From positions 1 through 64,000 of the forward strand of contig NZ_VCRN01000007.1 in NCBI RefSeq assembly GCF_009849585.1: DNA of 64,000 nucleotides, in the 5' to 3' direction. The number at the start of each line of letters is the position of its first letter. Within the stretch, counting starts at the first letter, position 1. Of the stretch, positions 25,271 through 39,790 are shown piece by piece. Below the pieces are notes generated by a model. It saw nothing but the letters and a program-made list of their open reading frames with translations. It was not told where the DNA came from and ran no database searches. The translations under genes were made by a program, and so were the position numbers. The stretch comes from Bacillus sp. ZZV12-4809. Lineage in GTDB: Bacteria; Bacillota; Bacilli; Bacillales; Cytobacillaceae.

Positions 25271-25630
25271 TGGTGGAGACGGAGGGAGTCGAACCCTCGT
25301 CCAGAAATATCGGCACTTAAGCTTCTACGAGTGTAGTCGATATATTCGCAGTTCGCTGATCCTTATGCCTATCGACGGGCGTCCGGCCAGCTAGCCTGGT
25401 TGTTCTCTTCCTTCATCCTCAGGCGGTGGAATCCGGCGTAGCCCACTAAGAGTGAGTCCGCTACCCTACCACATGGGCGATGGAGGGGCGAACCGCTAAA
25501 GGCCTATTAGGCAGCTAAAGCGAAGTTGTTTTGAGTTTTGCCAGTTATTGGCTTTGACGTTTTAACGAGGCCGATCCCCTCGACTCGCAACCTAAGCTCG
25601 AACTATCCCTGTCGAATCCGTAGCGTCCCC
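25271..25630 (-). ncRNA. ssrA: transfer-messenger RNA (tmRNA, 10Sa RNA)
   Basis: This is a 360-nt RNA on the minus strand. It starts GGGGACGCUACGGAUUCGAC and ends with the T-arm GGACGAGGGUUCGACUCCC and the encoded CCA, so the tRNA-like ends pair. The tag reading frame decodes as (A)GKTQNNFALAA and ends with UAA; it lies near 25546-25510. Stalled ribosomes switch to this frame and add the tag, which ClpXP and other proteases recognise. The gene is directly upstream of smpB on the same strand in B. subtilis order; here smpB precedes it (transcription runs rnr-smpB-ssrA). Confidence 0.95.
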
Positions 25631-25774
25631 ATTATAAAAGGTCTGCGCCGAATCTTATTCAGCACGCTGACGTTCGGATAAGCTCGAAATAGATGAGCTA
25701 AAGTTTATGTCACTCGCTGTGACAATTACTATTATAACACACTGAACTCATTTTTCAATTGTAAGGTTCTGGAT

Positions 25775-26242
25775 TTACATTTTCTGTCTTTCGCGGAAAG
25801 CACGCTCTACTTCACGCTTGGCTTCTTTCTTCTTCAGATCCTCACGCTTGTCATATTTCTTTTTACCACGCGCCAGGCCAATTAAAACTTTGGCATAACC
25901 ATTTTTGAGGTACATTTTTAATGGAACGATTGAGTAGCCAACTTCCTTAGACTCACCAATCAGCTTGCTGATTTCTTTTCTGTGCAAGAGAAGCTTTCTG
26001 GTCCTTAGCGGGTCATGATTGTAGCGGTTCCCCTGCTCATAAGGACTGACGTGCATGCCGAAAAGATAGATTTCATTATTTTGAATTCTGGCATATGAGT
26101 CCTTCAGATTCACTTTGCCCGCACGGATCGATTTAATCTCTGTCCCCTGCAGAACAATGCCCGCTTCATATGTTTCTTCTATAGCATAGTCATGATATGC
26201 CTTTTTATTTTGCGCAACCATTTTGCCAGTTCCTTTTGGCAT
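25775..26242 (-). CDS. smpB: SsrA-binding protein SmpB
   Basis: This 155-residue protein binds tmRNA and delivers it to stalled ribosomes. Family features are present: [39 protein letters not shown], and the basic C-terminal tail [19 protein letters not shown] that enters the mRNA channel. The ATG at 26242 is chosen because AAAGGGGGA lies 6 bases upstream; the longer frame to 26377 lies in an unsupported region. It is preceded by rnr and followed by ssrA. Confidence 0.97.
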   Translation of the reverse strand: MPKGTGKMVAQNKKAYHDYAIEETYEAGIVLQGTEIKSIRAGKVNLKDSYARIQNNEIYLFGMHVSPYEQGNRYNHDPLRTRKLLLHRKEISKLIGESKEVGYSIVPLKMYLKNGYAKVLIGLARGKKKYDKREDLKKKEAKREVERAFRERQKM

Positions 26243-26392
26243 ATTAAATCCCCCTTTGCTCCCTTTTCCTGTAATCAGGAAATGCAGCATCCGTTCTCTA
26301 GCGGTTCCTCTATTATAGCAAAATTGCGGGCCCCTCTCAACGCGGAGCCCTGCCAGGAAGGAAAGAGAGAGCCTCAAAGGCCCTCCCGCTTT

Positions 26393-28717
26393 TTAACGCT
26401 TCTTTTTCTTCCGCTTTGCTTTCGGCGCATTCTCGTAATGTTTTTTCTCTTTTTTCTTTCTCGGGCCGCCTGAACTGTTTCCTTTTCCTTGATCAGACTT
26501 CCCTCTGCGAGGCTTTTTCTCTGTGCTGCCTGTCTTGAACACCTTTGGCGCTTCACGGGTTTCCCGTCTGCGGGTTCCCTTCATGCCGACGATTTCAAAA
26601 TCAATCGAGCGTTCATCCTTGTTAACATTTACGACACGGACCGTAATCTCGTCGCCAATGCGGAAGACATTACCCGTACGCTCCCCGATCATTGCCATCT
26701 GGCGTTCGTCATAGCGGTAATAATCATCCGTCATATAGCTGACGTGGATAAGACCTTCAATTGTGTTAGGAAGCTCGACAAACATGCCAAAGTTTGTAAC
26801 AGAGCTGATGATCCCATCATATTCCTCGCCGATTTTATCAGCCATATATTCCGCTTTCTTCAGCTCGTCTGTTTCGCGTTCCGCTTCAACTGCACGGCGT
26901 TCCATATTGGAAGAGTGCTCCGCAATATCCGGCAGCTGCACGTTCCATTTTTCCCTTGTCGCCTGATCCAGCTTACCTTCAATTAAATAAGTGCGGATAA
27001 GTCTGTGGACAATTAAGTCCGGGTAACGGCGGATCGGTGATGTGAAGTGTGTGTAAAACTCTGTTGATAACCCGAAGTGCCCAAGGCTCTCTTCAAAGTA
27101 CTTCGCCTGCTGCATTGACCGGAGCATCACTGTACTTACAACCATTTCTTCCGGTTTTCCCTGAACCTCTTCGATAATTTCCTGAAGTGCCCGCGGGTGT
27201 ACAGAATTAGCTGTTCCTTTTACAATATAGCCGAAGTTTGTGATAAACTCGAAAAATCTTCTGAGCTTATCTTCCTTCGGATCTTCATGAATACGGTAGA
27301 TAAACGGCACATCCATCCAATGGAAGTGCTCAGCAACCGTTTCATTCGCTGCCAGCATAAACTCTTCAATCAGGCGCTCCGCAATCGAGCGTTCGCGCAA
27401 AGCGACATCTGTCGGGTTGCCATCTTCATCCACAATAACCTTCGCTTCTTTAAAATCAAAGTCGATGGCTCCGCGGTGCATTCTTTTTTTACGAAGGATC
27501 AGAGAAAGCTCCTTCATCAGCTCAAACATCGGCACAAGAGATTGATACCTGTTGATAAGTTCCTCGTCCTGCTCTTCCAGGATCTTATTCACATCTGAAT
27601 AAGTCATTCGCTCCGTTGTTTTAATCACACTCTGGAAAATCTCGTGATTCACCACTTCCCCATCCGATGTGATTTCCATCTCACAGGAAAGGGTAAGCCG
27701 GTCTACCTTCGGATTCAATGAGCAAATGCCATTTGATAATCGATGCGGTATCATCGGGATGACCCGGTCCACTAAATACACAGAGGTTGCCCGCTCCTCA
27801 ACTTCCCTGTCAATCGGAGAATCCTCACGTACATAGTATGTGACATCGGCAATATGAACGCCCAGCTTGTAATTGCCGTTATCCATTTTCTTAACCATTA
27901 CTGCATCGTCAAGATCCTTTGCATCTGCACCGTCTATTGTGACAATGACTTCGTTTCTCAAGTCACGGCGGTTTTCAAGCTCACTTGGATCAATCGTATC
28001 CGGCGTTTCCTCGGCCTGCTTAAGCACCTCTTCCGGAAACTCAAGCGGAAGGCCATGTTTGTGAATAACAGACAGAATATCCACACCCGGATCGTTTTTA
28101 TGCCCAAGTATGTCGATAACTTCTCCTTCTGCACTCTTTCTGCCTTCTGGATAAGTCGTCAGTTTTACAACGACCTTGTGTCCTTCCACAGCCCCCTTAG
28201 ATGCTGCTTTAGGGATAAAAATATCGCTGGCAAACTTTTTATCATCCGGAATGACAAATCCAAAATGCTTGCTTTCCGTATAGGTTCCGACAATTTGTGT
28301 GACACCGCGCTCTAAGATGCGCACAATCGTGCCTTCCCGCCTCTGGCCTGAACTTTCAGTCGTCACACGGGCAAGAACAATATCGCCATTTAAGGCATTA
28401 TTTGTTTCATTGGGCGGAATAAATATATCATCCATTCCCTGCTCTTCCGGAATAACAAAGGCAAACCCCTTTGCATGGCCGGAAAGCTTCCCGCGGATCA
28501 GGTTCATTTTTTCCGGGAGGCCATAGCGGTTGCTTCTCGTTCTGACGACAAGCCCTTTTTCCTCCATCACAACAAGCGCCTTGACGAAATCCTTGAAGCC
28601 TGTGGAATCCTCAATTCCAAATGCAGCCTCCAGCTCCTGGACCGTCAATGGCTTATATGCTTCATCTTTCATGTAATGAAGCAGCTTGTCGATCAGCTGT
28701 TGTATATTATTTTCCAT
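26393..28717 (-). CDS. rnr: ribonuclease R
   Basis: This 774-residue 3'-to-5' exoribonuclease degrades structured RNA and takes part in trans-translation mRNA decay. Order: N-terminal helix domain (1-60), two cold-shock domains (about 70-230), the RNB catalytic domain (about 260-590, with the metal motif [13 protein letters not shown]), an S1 domain (about 640-720) and a Lys/Arg-rich tail ending KAKRKKKKR. The length is normal. The ATG follows AAGGAGGGAAG. It lies between est and smpB as in B. subtilis. Confidence 0.97.
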   Translation of the reverse strand: MENNIQQLIDKLLHYMKDEAYKPLTVQELEAAFGIEDSTGFKDFVKALVVMEEKGLVVRTRSNRYGLPEKMNLIRGKLSGHAKGFAFVIPEEQGMDDIFIPPNETNNALNGDIVLARVTTESSGQRREGTIVRILERGVTQIVGTYTESKHFGFVIPDDKKFASDIFIPKAASKGAVEGHKVVVKLTTYPEGRKSAEGEVIDILGHKNDPGVDILSVIHKHGLPLEFPEEVLKQAEETPDTIDPSELENRRDLRNEVIVTIDGADAKDLDDAVMVKKMDNGNYKLGVHIADVTYYVREDSPIDREVEERATSVYLVDRVIPMIPHRLSNGICSLNPKVDRLTLSCEMEITSDGEVVNHEIFQSVIKTTERMTYSDVNKILEEQDEELINRYQSLVPMFELMKELSLILRKKRMHRGAIDFDFKEAKVIVDEDGNPTDVALRERSIAERLIEEFMLAANETVAEHFHWMDVPFIYRIHEDPKEDKLRRFFEFITNFGYIVKGTANSVHPRALQEIIEEVQGKPEEMVVSTVMLRSMQQAKYFEESLGHFGLSTEFYTHFTSPIRRYPDLIVHRLIRTYLIEGKLDQATREKWNVQLPDIAEHSSNMERRAVEAERETDELKKAEYMADKIGEEYDGIISSVTNFGMFVELPNTIEGLIHVSYMTDDYYRYDERQMAMIGERTGNVFRIGDEITVRVVNVNKDERSIDFEIVGMKGTRRRETREAPKVFKTGSTEKKPRRGKSDQGKGNSSGGPRKKKEKKHYENAPKAKRKKKKR

Positions 28718-28750
28718 ATCTTCTTCCCTCCTTGGGGAGATTATTTGTTT

Positions 28751-29497
28751 TTATTCTTCCCAATCAAGCTGCTCTAAAAACTCATAAACATCTTCATGCA
28801 GCTGGTCACGCTCTTTATCAAGAGTAATGACGTGCCCGGATTCTTCATACCACTTCAGCTTTTTTAAGTCATTCTCCACTTCATTGAAAATGATGTTAGC
28901 ACTATCGGTATTGATCATATGATCATGACGTGCCTGTACAACAAATGTTGGAGAGTAAATCATATCCACATGATTGCGCACATCCGCGATCAGTTCCTGG
29001 AGTGCCTTTAATGTATTCATCGGTGTTTTCTGAAACTCTTGCATTTCCTGCTCAATTTGGTCTTCCGTCTTTCCTTCAAGTCTTTTATATTCTCTTGCAT
29101 AGCTCAGAATTCCTTCATACATGACTTCTTCGCTTTTTATGTACATAGGTGCGCACATCGGGACAATACCCTTTACAGGTACAGTGTAACCTAATTTAAG
29201 GGAAAATACGCCGCCAAGGGAAAGTCCGGCCACCGCAATTTCATTATGTCCCTTGTTTTTTAGAAATTCGTACCCTTCCATGACATCTTTCCACCAATCT
29301 TCCGGGCCTGTATGAACAAGCTCTTCAGGCGGAACCCCATGTCCCTTATATTGCGGTGCATGGCAGGTGTAGCCCTTAGTCTCAAGAAACCTCGCCATCA
29401 TTCGTACATCTGCTGTATTTCCAGTAAAGCCATGCAGGAGCAGGACTGCTCTTTTTCCATTTCCAAATGTAAACGGTTTTGGTGCAACAACTCTCAT
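28751..29497 (-). CDS. est: carboxylesterase YvaK (Est30-like)
   Basis: This 248-residue alpha/beta hydrolase is nearly identical in plan to B. subtilis YvaK and Geobacillus Est30. It has the oxyanion segment LLLHGFTGN (residues 20-28), nucleophile Ser in AGLSLGGV near residue 94, Asp in ARHDHM near 193 and His in SGHVI near 223. It cleaves short-chain esters in the cytosol. The ATG at 29497 follows AAAAGGAG. A promoter TTGATT-17-TATAAA lies upstream, and its -35 is inside a 16-bp palindrome, so a repressor probably controls it. It lies between secG and rnr. Confidence 0.95.
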   Translation of the reverse strand: MRVVAPKPFTFGNGKRAVLLLHGFTGNTADVRMMARFLETKGYTCHAPQYKGHGVPPEELVHTGPEDWWKDVMEGYEFLKNKGHNEIAVAGLSLGGVFSLKLGYTVPVKGIVPMCAPMYIKSEEVMYEGILSYAREYKRLEGKTEDQIEQEMQEFQKTPMNTLKALQELIADVRNHVDMIYSPTFVVQARHDHMINTDSANIIFNEVENDLKKLKWYEESGHVITLDKERDQLHEDVYEFLEQLDWEE

Positions 29498-29512
29498 TGA
29501 TAAAACTCCTTT

Positions 29513-29555
29513 TACCTTTATAATTCCTATAATTTTATTAATCAAACGTTTGATT
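29513..29555 (-). promoter_or_regulatory. est promoter overlapped by a palindromic operator
   Basis: The perfect palindrome AATCAAACGTTTGATT (29540-29555) contains the -35 TTGATT of a minus-strand promoter. The -10 TATAAA follows after 17 bases. The same palindrome core occurs upstream of lgt (58410-58437). Confidence 0.65.
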
Positions 29556-29640
29556 GAATCCGCATTCCTTATTTTTAGCAAACAGAGGGAGAACATGCCA
29601 ATAAAAAGCATTCTTAAGGGCATCTGCCAATAAAAAAATA

Positions 29641-29667
29641 AAAGCCTGACCTTCTGAAGGCCAGGCG
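29641..29667 (-). terminator. terminator after secG
   Basis: On the minus strand GCCTGGCCTTC / AAGGTCAGGC (one mismatch) is followed by TTTTATTTTTTTA. Confidence 0.85.
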
Positions 29668-29677
29668 CTGCATTCAT

Positions 29678-29911
29678 TTATATTGCAAAATAAGATACTA
29701 AAACAGTAAGGATAAAGAATAAAACAGAAAGAACCACCGTGACGCGGTGAAGAACCAGATCAATACCTCTCGCTTTTTGCTTTCCAAAAAGCTGCTCAGC
29801 CCCACCTGAAATGGCACCGGAAAGACCTGCGCTTTTACCAGACTGAAGGAGTACAACTACAATAAGAGCAATCGAAACAATGACTAAAAGGGTAATCAAT
29901 AATGTATGCAT
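29678..29911 (-). CDS. secG: preprotein translocase subunit SecG
   Basis: This 77-residue membrane protein has two helices (about residues 3-22 and 54-76) joined by the conserved [20 protein letters not shown] loop. It is an accessory subunit of the SecYEG channel that raises export efficiency. AGGAGGTG lies before the ATG. Its own terminator follows, before est. Confidence 0.96.
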   Translation of the reverse strand: MHTLLITLLVIVSIALIVVVLLQSGKSAGLSGAISGGAEQLFGKQKARGIDLVLHRVTVVLSVLFFILTVLVSYFAI

Positions 29912-30017
29912 GAAGCCACCTCCTGAAAACGTACAATCACATTATTCTTAATTTATCACATTTTGGTGGTATTCACAATAGAATTTTAAGGCTCGACACA
30001 AGAGGATGGGCTATATA

Positions 30018-30180
30018 GTGCACTTTCAGGCGGTTTTACGTGCAAAAGCACTCAAAATCTGTTTTAGATTTACTTGAATAACTAGTTTATGTGCGGATAG
30101 CACCGTTTTTTGTGCGGATAAAATTTTTTATGTGCGCAAAGCATGAATTTTTGTGCGGATAAATAATTTTATATGCGTTC
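30018..30180. repeat. degenerate 20-21-bp-period repeat array (GTGCGGATA)
   Basis: Units resembling TTTNTGTGCGGATAAA occur with the GCGGAT position at 30093, 30114, 30134, 30155 and 30175 (steps 21, 20, 21, 20). Weaker GTGC units lie at 30018-30021 and 30039-30042. The array lies between secG and the eno terminator. The complement TTATCCGCA matches the motif of three other arrays in this window. No gene or stable hairpin is visible in this stretch (29912-30245). Confidence 0.7.
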
Positions 30181-30205
30181 AAATAGCTCCGAGCCTTTTC
30201 CCATC

Positions 30206-30235
30206 AAAAAACAGCCGCCCCACCCGGGACGGCTG
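30206..30235 (-). terminator. terminator of the glycolytic operon
   Basis: On the minus strand CAGCCGTCCC / GGGGCGGCTG is followed by TTTTTTG, right after eno. Confidence 0.92.
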
Positions 30236-30245
30236 CACAGCAAAA

Positions 30246-31568
<1,323 letters not shown>

Positions 31569-31573
31569 TTATT

Positions 31574-31598
31574 TTCGACAAAATTCGGGTGGTGCCTG

Positions 31599-31602
<4 letters not shown>
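31574..31602. repeat. 29-bp repeat at the gpmI stop codon
   Basis: The copy contains GGTGGTGCCTGTCAC and includes the complement of the gpmI TGA stop (31599-31601). A second copy, 28 of 29 identical, lies at 33927-33955 and covers the pgk stop in the same register. Confidence 0.85.
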
Positions 31603-33951
<2,349 letters not shown>

Positions 33952-33955
<4 letters not shown>

Positions 33956-35139
33956 TGCTTATCGTTTAAAGCAACAACGCCAGGCAGAGCTTTTCCTTCC
34001 ATAAATTCAAGGGAAGCGCCGCCGCCTGTTGAGATATGGCTCATGCGGTCTGCAAGGTGGAATTTTTCAACTGCTGCTGCAGAATCGCCGCCGCCAATGA
34101 CTGAATATGTATCGTTTGCTTCTGCTAAAGCCTCAGCCACTGCTCTTGTACCGCCTGCAAATTTATTTAATTCGAACACACCCATTGGTCCGTTCCAAAT
34201 GACAAGTTTTGAATTCTGGATGACATCGCTGTAGATATCGCGCGTTTTAGGTCCGATATCAAGTGCTTCCCAATCAGAAGGAATTTCTTCAATTGCGACT
34301 GTCTTAATATTGGCTTCCTCTGAAAAATCGTCTGCAACCACAACGTCAACAGGCATGTAGAAGTTCACACCTTTTTCCTTTGCTTTTTCCATAAACGATT
34401 TTGCAAGGTCAATTTTATCTTCTTCAAGAAGTGACTTTCCTACTTCGTGGCCGTTAGCTTTTACAAATGTATAAGCAAGCCCTCCGCCAATGATCAGGTT
34501 GTCTACTTTTTCAAGGAGGTTTTCAATTACGCCAATCTTATCTTTTACTTTTGCACCGCCGATGATAGCTGTAAATGGGCGCTCAGGATTGGAAAGTGCT
34601 TTTCCAAGTACATCAAGTTCCTTTTCCATCAAAAGTCCTGATACGGCAGGAAGATGATGAGCAATACCTTCTGTTGAAGCATGGGCACGGTGTGCTGCTC
34701 CAAATGCATCATTCACATACACATCTGCAAGCTCAGCAAATGCCTTTGCAAGCTCCGGATCATTCTTTTCCTCGCCGGCATAGAAACGCACGTTTTCAAG
34801 AAGCAGAACATCTCCTTCACTTAACTTGTCAACCATAGCTTTTACAGAATCACCATATGCTTCATCCGCCTTCTTCACTTCTTTGCCTAGAAGCTCGGAC
34901 AAACGCTTTGCTACTGGTGTTAAACGCAATTCTTCAACAACTGAACCCTTCGGACGGCCCAAATGGCTGGCTAAGATTACTTTTGCACCCTGGTTCATCA
35001 AGTATTCAATCGTTGGAAGAGCTGCTTTGATGCGAGTTTCATCTGTTACCTGCCCCTCTTTCATCGGAACATTGAAATCAACCCGGCAGAATACACGCTT
35101 ACCCTTTAACTCCACATCTTTAACGCTTTTTTTGTTCAT
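33952..35139 (-). CDS. pgk: phosphoglycerate kinase
   Basis: This 395-residue enzyme transfers phosphate from 1,3-bisphosphoglycerate to ADP. It has the N-domain motifs [13 protein letters not shown] and ASHLGRPKG, the hinge, and the C-domain nucleotide motif [14 protein letters not shown]. The usual C-terminus is followed by a short VALNDKQ tail that enters the 29-bp repeat. AAGGAGG precedes the ATG. A hairpin lies between gapA and pgk (35255-35289), and pgk may have its own promoter, as in B. subtilis. Confidence 0.98.
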
Positions 35140-35160
35140 AGCAAAAGGACCTCCTTACCA

Positions 35161-35225
35161 GAAAAGCGAAAAGCGCCCTGCCTGACGGCTCATAAGCTTA
35201 AGCCTAAGGTTCCGGGGCTTAGCAC
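35161..35225. repeat. dispersed-repeat-like segment upstream of pgk
   Basis: The segment begins GAAAAGCGAAAAGCGCCCTG and ends GGGGCTTAGCACC with internal partial dyads. A similar start, CGAAAAGCGCAAAGCGCCCT, lies just upstream of the lgt ribosome site (58362-58381). It looks like part of a dispersed intergenic repeat. Confidence 0.4.
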
Positions 35226-35254
35226 CATCCCAGTTAAATAGTTTTACTTAAAAC

Positions 35255-35289
35255 AAAAGGGAGAGGGAATGTTTCCCTGCTCCCCTTTT
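35255..35289 (-). terminator. hairpin between gapA and pgk
   Basis: A long imperfect stem AAAAGGGGAGCAGGGAA / TTCCCTCTCCCTTTT is followed on the minus strand by GTTTTAAG. It could partially end the cggR-gapA transcript, giving more gapA than pgk mRNA. Confidence 0.65.
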
Positions 35290-35396
35290 ACCCTTATCCA
35301 TTATAGACGTTAGCGATTTGAATATCCAACAAGATGAGGTGTTTTTTTAGAGAAAAAATTCAGCTTGTGAACTCTTCGCAAAACGAATATTTTTGA

Positions 35397-36449
<1,053 letters not shown>

Positions 36450-37472
36450 TTACCCTTTTATCAACTGTTTTGCTGCACCTTCATCTGTCACTAAAATGGT
36501 AGAGGATGGTGCCCGTTTCATGTATGCAGCGATGGCTTTAGCCTTTGTAGAGCCGCCTGCCACTGCAATGACATGTTCAATTTGTGATAGGTCATCCAGC
36601 TGAAGGCCGATGGTCTGAACCTTATGTACAACCTCGCCGCCTTCATTGAAGTAATAGCCAAATGATTCCCCTGCTGCTTTGGCCTGCTTGATTTTCACAA
36701 GATCTTCTTCACTGGTTTTACGGCGTTCCGCCATTGTTATAGCGTCCCCAATCCCGTGCAAAACCATGCTTGCCGATTTGATCTGGGTGATTACTTCTTT
36801 AATATTGGGTTCTTTAATAATGCTTTCATACATTTCCCTGCTTACCTGGTCTGGCACATACAGGACTCGGTGCCTGGAATCAGTATGATCAGCCATTTTG
36901 GCACAAATAGTGTTAGCCTGGTTTTTCACATCTTCGCCTATTCCGCCCCGCGCCGGCACAAACAGCCAATCGCGTTCAGCAAGATCAGGAGTAAGCATCT
37001 CTGCTACGGCTGCCATTGTGGAACCGCCGGTAACTGCGATGATATTTTTTCCTTTGAGCCTTGATTTCATACACATTGCAGTGGCTCTGCCAAGCTCCTG
37101 CTTCACCCATGGAGATTCATCGCTGTCTCCGGAAACAATGATCGTCTGGCGAATGCCAAGCTTTCGGGATAAATCATGCTCCATTACGGCTATACCCGAA
37201 ATATCCCTCATTATTCCATCAAGTGCATCAAGTAATTCTCTGCCATCGGAAGAAAGACTCATTCCTGTACTTGAAATGCGGATCAGGTTTTGGTCTTTTA
37301 GAAATTCAACCTCACTTCTCAGCACTCTTTCCGTCAAACCGAGACTGACTGCAAGGCTTCTCCTTCCAACCGGCTCCATCAGCCCTATGTAATGAAGAAT
37401 CCCATAGCGCTTCTGCATAACCGCAAGCATATCAGGCAATAATCTTTTTTGAATATCTATTAGTGAGTACAT
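36450..37472 (-). CDS. cggR: central glycolytic genes repressor CggR
   Basis: This 340-residue SorC/DeoR-type repressor binds fructose-1,6-bisphosphate, which releases it from its operator. Its winged-helix domain (QKRLLPDMLAVMQKRYGILHY, residues 7-27, then GRRSLAVSLGLTERVLRSEV) is followed by a sugar-phosphate domain with VTGGSTMAAVAEM, GRGGIGEDVKNQAN-like VPARGGIGEDVKNQAN and VAGGSTKAKAIAAY. The ATG at 37472 is preferred (AAGGAG 9 bases upstream) and gives exactly the B. subtilis length. It is the first gene of the operon. Confidence 0.97.
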   Translation of the reverse strand: MYSLIDIQKRLLPDMLAVMQKRYGILHYIGLMEPVGRRSLAVSLGLTERVLRSEVEFLKDQNLIRISSTGMSLSSDGRELLDALDGIMRDISGIAVMEHDLSRKLGIRQTIIVSGDSDESPWVKQELGRATAMCMKSRLKGKNIIAVTGGSTMAAVAEMLTPDLAERDWLFVPARGGIGEDVKNQANTICAKMADHTDSRHRVLYVPDQVSREMYESIIKEPNIKEVITQIKSASMVLHGIGDAITMAERRKTSEEDLVKIKQAKAAGESFGYYFNEGGEVVHKVQTIGLQLDDLSQIEHVIAVAGGSTKAKAIAAYMKRAPSSTILVTDEGAAKQLIKG

Positions 37473-37497
37473 CCGGAATGCTCCTTCATCATATGTG

Positions 37498-37534
37498 GTC
37501 ATTTTTTGTCCCGCATAGACATATTATGTCCCAC
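37498..37534 (-). promoter_or_regulatory. CggR operator
   Basis: On the minus strand the pattern GTGGGAC-N6-TGTC-N4-CGGGAC-N6-TGAC matches the tandem CggR operator of B. subtilis (CGGGAC-N6-TGTC-N4-CGGGAC-N6-TGTC). It lies 26 bases before the cggR start. A possible -10 TAATAT lies within it. Confidence 0.88.
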
Positions 37535-37607
37535 TTACCGTAAAAAAAATCACCCTTGCTTCTCCTTCATAATAGCAAGAGTGAGTATTGAAATCAACTG
37601 ATAAAAC

Positions 37608-37856
37608 TCAGTTTTTTTCTGTAAGCGCTTCACCTACTGTAATGGGGTCAATGTGCCCGAATTGCACTTCATGCCCATCAATTTCTACAACCGGAATCAT
37701 GAGTCCGTACTTCTCAGTCAGCTCATCGCTCTCATCAATATCTTTTTCAATTAACTTAAAGTCATATTCCTTCTTTAGTTGTGCTAACACTCTTTTAGCT
37801 TTATCACACAGCGGGCATCTGCTGCGTGTATAAAACACTAGTTCTGGCTGTTTCAA
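37608..37856 (-). CDS. glutaredoxin-like thioredoxin-fold protein
   Basis: This 82-residue protein has the redox motif SRCPLCDKAKRVL (CPLC at residues 14-17) and the cis-Pro region MIPVVEIDG, followed by GHIDP. It belongs to the DUF836/glutaredoxin group. In many Bacillaceae it sits between rpoN and cggR, as here. It probably handles cytosolic disulfides; partner proteins are unknown. Confidence 0.85.
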   Translation of the reverse strand: MKQPELVFYTRSRCPLCDKAKRVLAQLKKEYDFKLIEKDIDESDELTEKYGLMIPVVEIDGHEVQFGHIDPITVGEALTEKN

Positions 37857-37873
37857 TCAGCAAATCTCCTTTG

Positions 37874-39205
37874 TCAATCATACCTTTTCCGTTTGGAAGA
37901 TGATGGGATGCCCAGCTGATCCCGATATTTAGCAATCGTCCTTCTGCTGACAACCATTCCCTCATTTTCCTTCAGCAGCTTCACAAGCTCTTGATCGGAT
38001 AACGGCTTTTGTTTATTTTCTTTTTCTATCATTTTACCGATCATCGTCTTGACCTGCTGTGATGATGTATTTTCATCGGATGTTGTTTTGATCGTGCTGG
38101 AAAAGAACGATCTCAGCTCGAACGTCCCGAATGGTGTTTGCGCATATTTCTCCCGGACGGCCCTGCTCACTGTCGATTCATGAATGTCGAGTTCATCTGA
38201 AATTTCCTTCATTGTCATCGGCTTCAGATGGGCAGGTCCTTTTATAAAAAAGCCCTGCTGCTTCTCAACGATTTTAAGAGTTACATTTGCAAGAGTCTCT
38301 TTCCTCTGCTCGATGCTTCTAAGAATCCACTGGTAATCCTGCTGCTTTTCCTGCAGGAAGCGGCTGACATTTCGATCACCAGCAGCCGAAAACTTTTTGT
38401 AATATGGTTCATTAAAACTGATTTTCGGAAGCACTTCATCAAACACACTGACGGAAAAAGAGCTGCCATCCCACTGAACAATCACGTCCGGAGTAATATA
38501 GGCGGATTTTTCGCTCTGGAAGGATGAAGCCGGTCTTGGATTCAGGGTCTGGACAAGGTCGAATACGGCCTGTATGTCTTTAAGCTCCACACCTAGCAGT
38601 TTGGCGATTTCTTTCCATTTCTTCTCTGCAAAAAGGGTAAAGTATTCATCTATAATGACTTCAGCCAGTTCATTCTCTTCCGGCAGTCTCTTAATCTGGA
38701 GGGACAGGCACTCCTGAAGATTTCTTGCACCAATACCGGCAGGGTCGAGTTCCTGCAATTCCTCAAGCATTTGCTCCACTTTTTCAAGGGGCACCTTAAG
38801 AGCATTGGCCGAAGCTTTTAGATCCGCCCGCAAGTAACCGTTTTCATCAAGGCTATCAATAAGATGCTTTATCACTTTTTGTTCATCCCGGTTTAACTTC
38901 AAATGAAGCTGGGATTTCAAATGTTCATCAAGCATCATAGTCTTTCCGCAGCCAATCTGCTCAATCCAATTTATTTTATCTTTTTCGGGTTTTATCCTCG
39001 TCGGTTTGACGCGGTCATAGCGGGGATCCATTGTTTTGACATGACCGGACTCTAATTTTAAAAGGGGATTTTCAAGCGCTTTGCTTTCCAGGAAAGCAGA
39101 AAGCTCCTGTGTGCTGTATTGCAGAAGGGCAATCGCCTGCGTCAGCTCCTGTGTCATCGTTAGTTTCATTGTCTGCTGCTGCCATAACCCAGCTTTCAAA
39201 TTCAT
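37874..39205 (-). CDS. rpoN: RNA polymerase sigma-54 factor (SigL/RpoN)
   Basis: This protein of about 443 residues is the alternative sigma factor that needs bEBP activators. It has the N-terminal Gln-rich activator-contact region (LKAGLWQQQTMKLTMTQELTQ), the core-binding middle, an HTH (MKEISDELDIHESTVSRAVR), and the RpoN box SRRTIAKYRDQLGIPSS near the C-terminus. AGGGGGA lies 8 bases before the ATG at 39205 (the ATG at 39208 is also possible). The longer frame to 39271 is unlikely. It neighbours the glutaredoxin-like gene and cggR. Confidence 0.96.
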   Translation of the reverse strand: MNLKAGLWQQQTMKLTMTQELTQAIALLQYSTQELSAFLESKALENPLLKLESGHVKTMDPRYDRVKPTRIKPEKDKINWIEQIGCGKTMMLDEHLKSQLHLKLNRDEQKVIKHLIDSLDENGYLRADLKASANALKVPLEKVEQMLEELQELDPAGIGARNLQECLSLQIKRLPEENELAEVIIDEYFTLFAEKKWKEIAKLLGVELKDIQAVFDLVQTLNPRPASSFQSEKSAYITPDVIVQWDGSSFSVSVFDEVLPKISFNEPYYKKFSAAGDRNVSRFLQEKQQDYQWILRSIEQRKETLANVTLKIVEKQQGFFIKGPAHLKPMTMKEISDELDIHESTVSRAVREKYAQTPFGTFELRSFFSSTIKTTSDENTSSQQVKTMIGKMIEKENKQKPLSDQELVKLLKENEGMVVSRRTIAKYRDQLGIPSSSKRKRYD

Positions 39206-39355
39206 CATACATTCCCCCTGTCCCCATTTTACAATATTCACACAAAATGTTGTATGGAAATTTCCTGGCAATCGCCATTCGCACCGAACTTCTTTCTGAA
39301 TACTTCACAATATGCATGGCAGAGGGGGGAATATTCATTTTTTATGGTGAAACCT

Positions 39356-39480
39356 GCGAATTTTATGGTTTTTTTGAAATGCAGATAAGATAAGGAGGTT
39401 TATTATAGATTTATTTGCGGATAAGGCCAATTTACTTTCGGATAAAAGTTTTTATGTGCACTTTGGCCAAATTTATTTAC
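39356..39480. repeat. degenerate repeat array (TGCGGATAAG)
   Basis: GCGGAT-like units at 39381, 39417, 39438, 39458 and 39479 include three steps of 20-21 bp; an extra TGCGAAT lies at 39355. The array lies between rpoN and the tRNA-Arg terminator. It shares its motif with the arrays at 30.0, 48.4 and 55.3 kb. No gene is seen between 39209 and 39497. Confidence 0.6.
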
Positions 39481-39497
39481 GGTTAGTATAAAAAGTA

Positions 39498-39530
39498 AAA
39501 ACTCCCTGTCCATATCAGACAAGGAGTTTT
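39498..39530 (-). terminator. terminator of the tRNA-Arg gene
   Basis: On the minus strand AAACTCCTTGTC / GACAGGGAGTTT (G-T pair) is followed by TTTACTTTTT. Confidence 0.87.
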
Positions 39531-39535
39531 GTTAG

Positions 39536-39607
39536 CGCCCTCGGCAGGAATCGAACCCACATCTTAAGAACCGGAATCTCACGTGCTATCCGTTGCACCA
39601 CGAGGGC
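39536..39607 (-). tRNA. tRNA-Arg (anticodon CCG)
   Basis: On the minus strand the acceptor stem GCCCTCG / CGAGGGC, D-arm GTGC..GCAC, anticodon arm TGAGA-TTCCGGT-TCTTA and T-arm GTGGGTTCGATTCC(T)GC fold as a cloverleaf. The loop reads CCG, for Arg codon CGG. The 3' CCA is not encoded. A terminator follows. Confidence 0.95.
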
Positions 39608-39790
39608 AAATAGGTTTTAAACTGGCTGACCAAGCGCTCAGCCGCTACGATAATTAATTATATGCTATGTTTATTCACTTTGCAAGCCTCCTTTTAGTTT
39701 TAAAAATTGGAACAATGGGTATCATGGAATGAGATAGGACAGCACAGAAAAAAGTGTCGAACGAATCAGGAGCGATTTGCATGCGATTTG

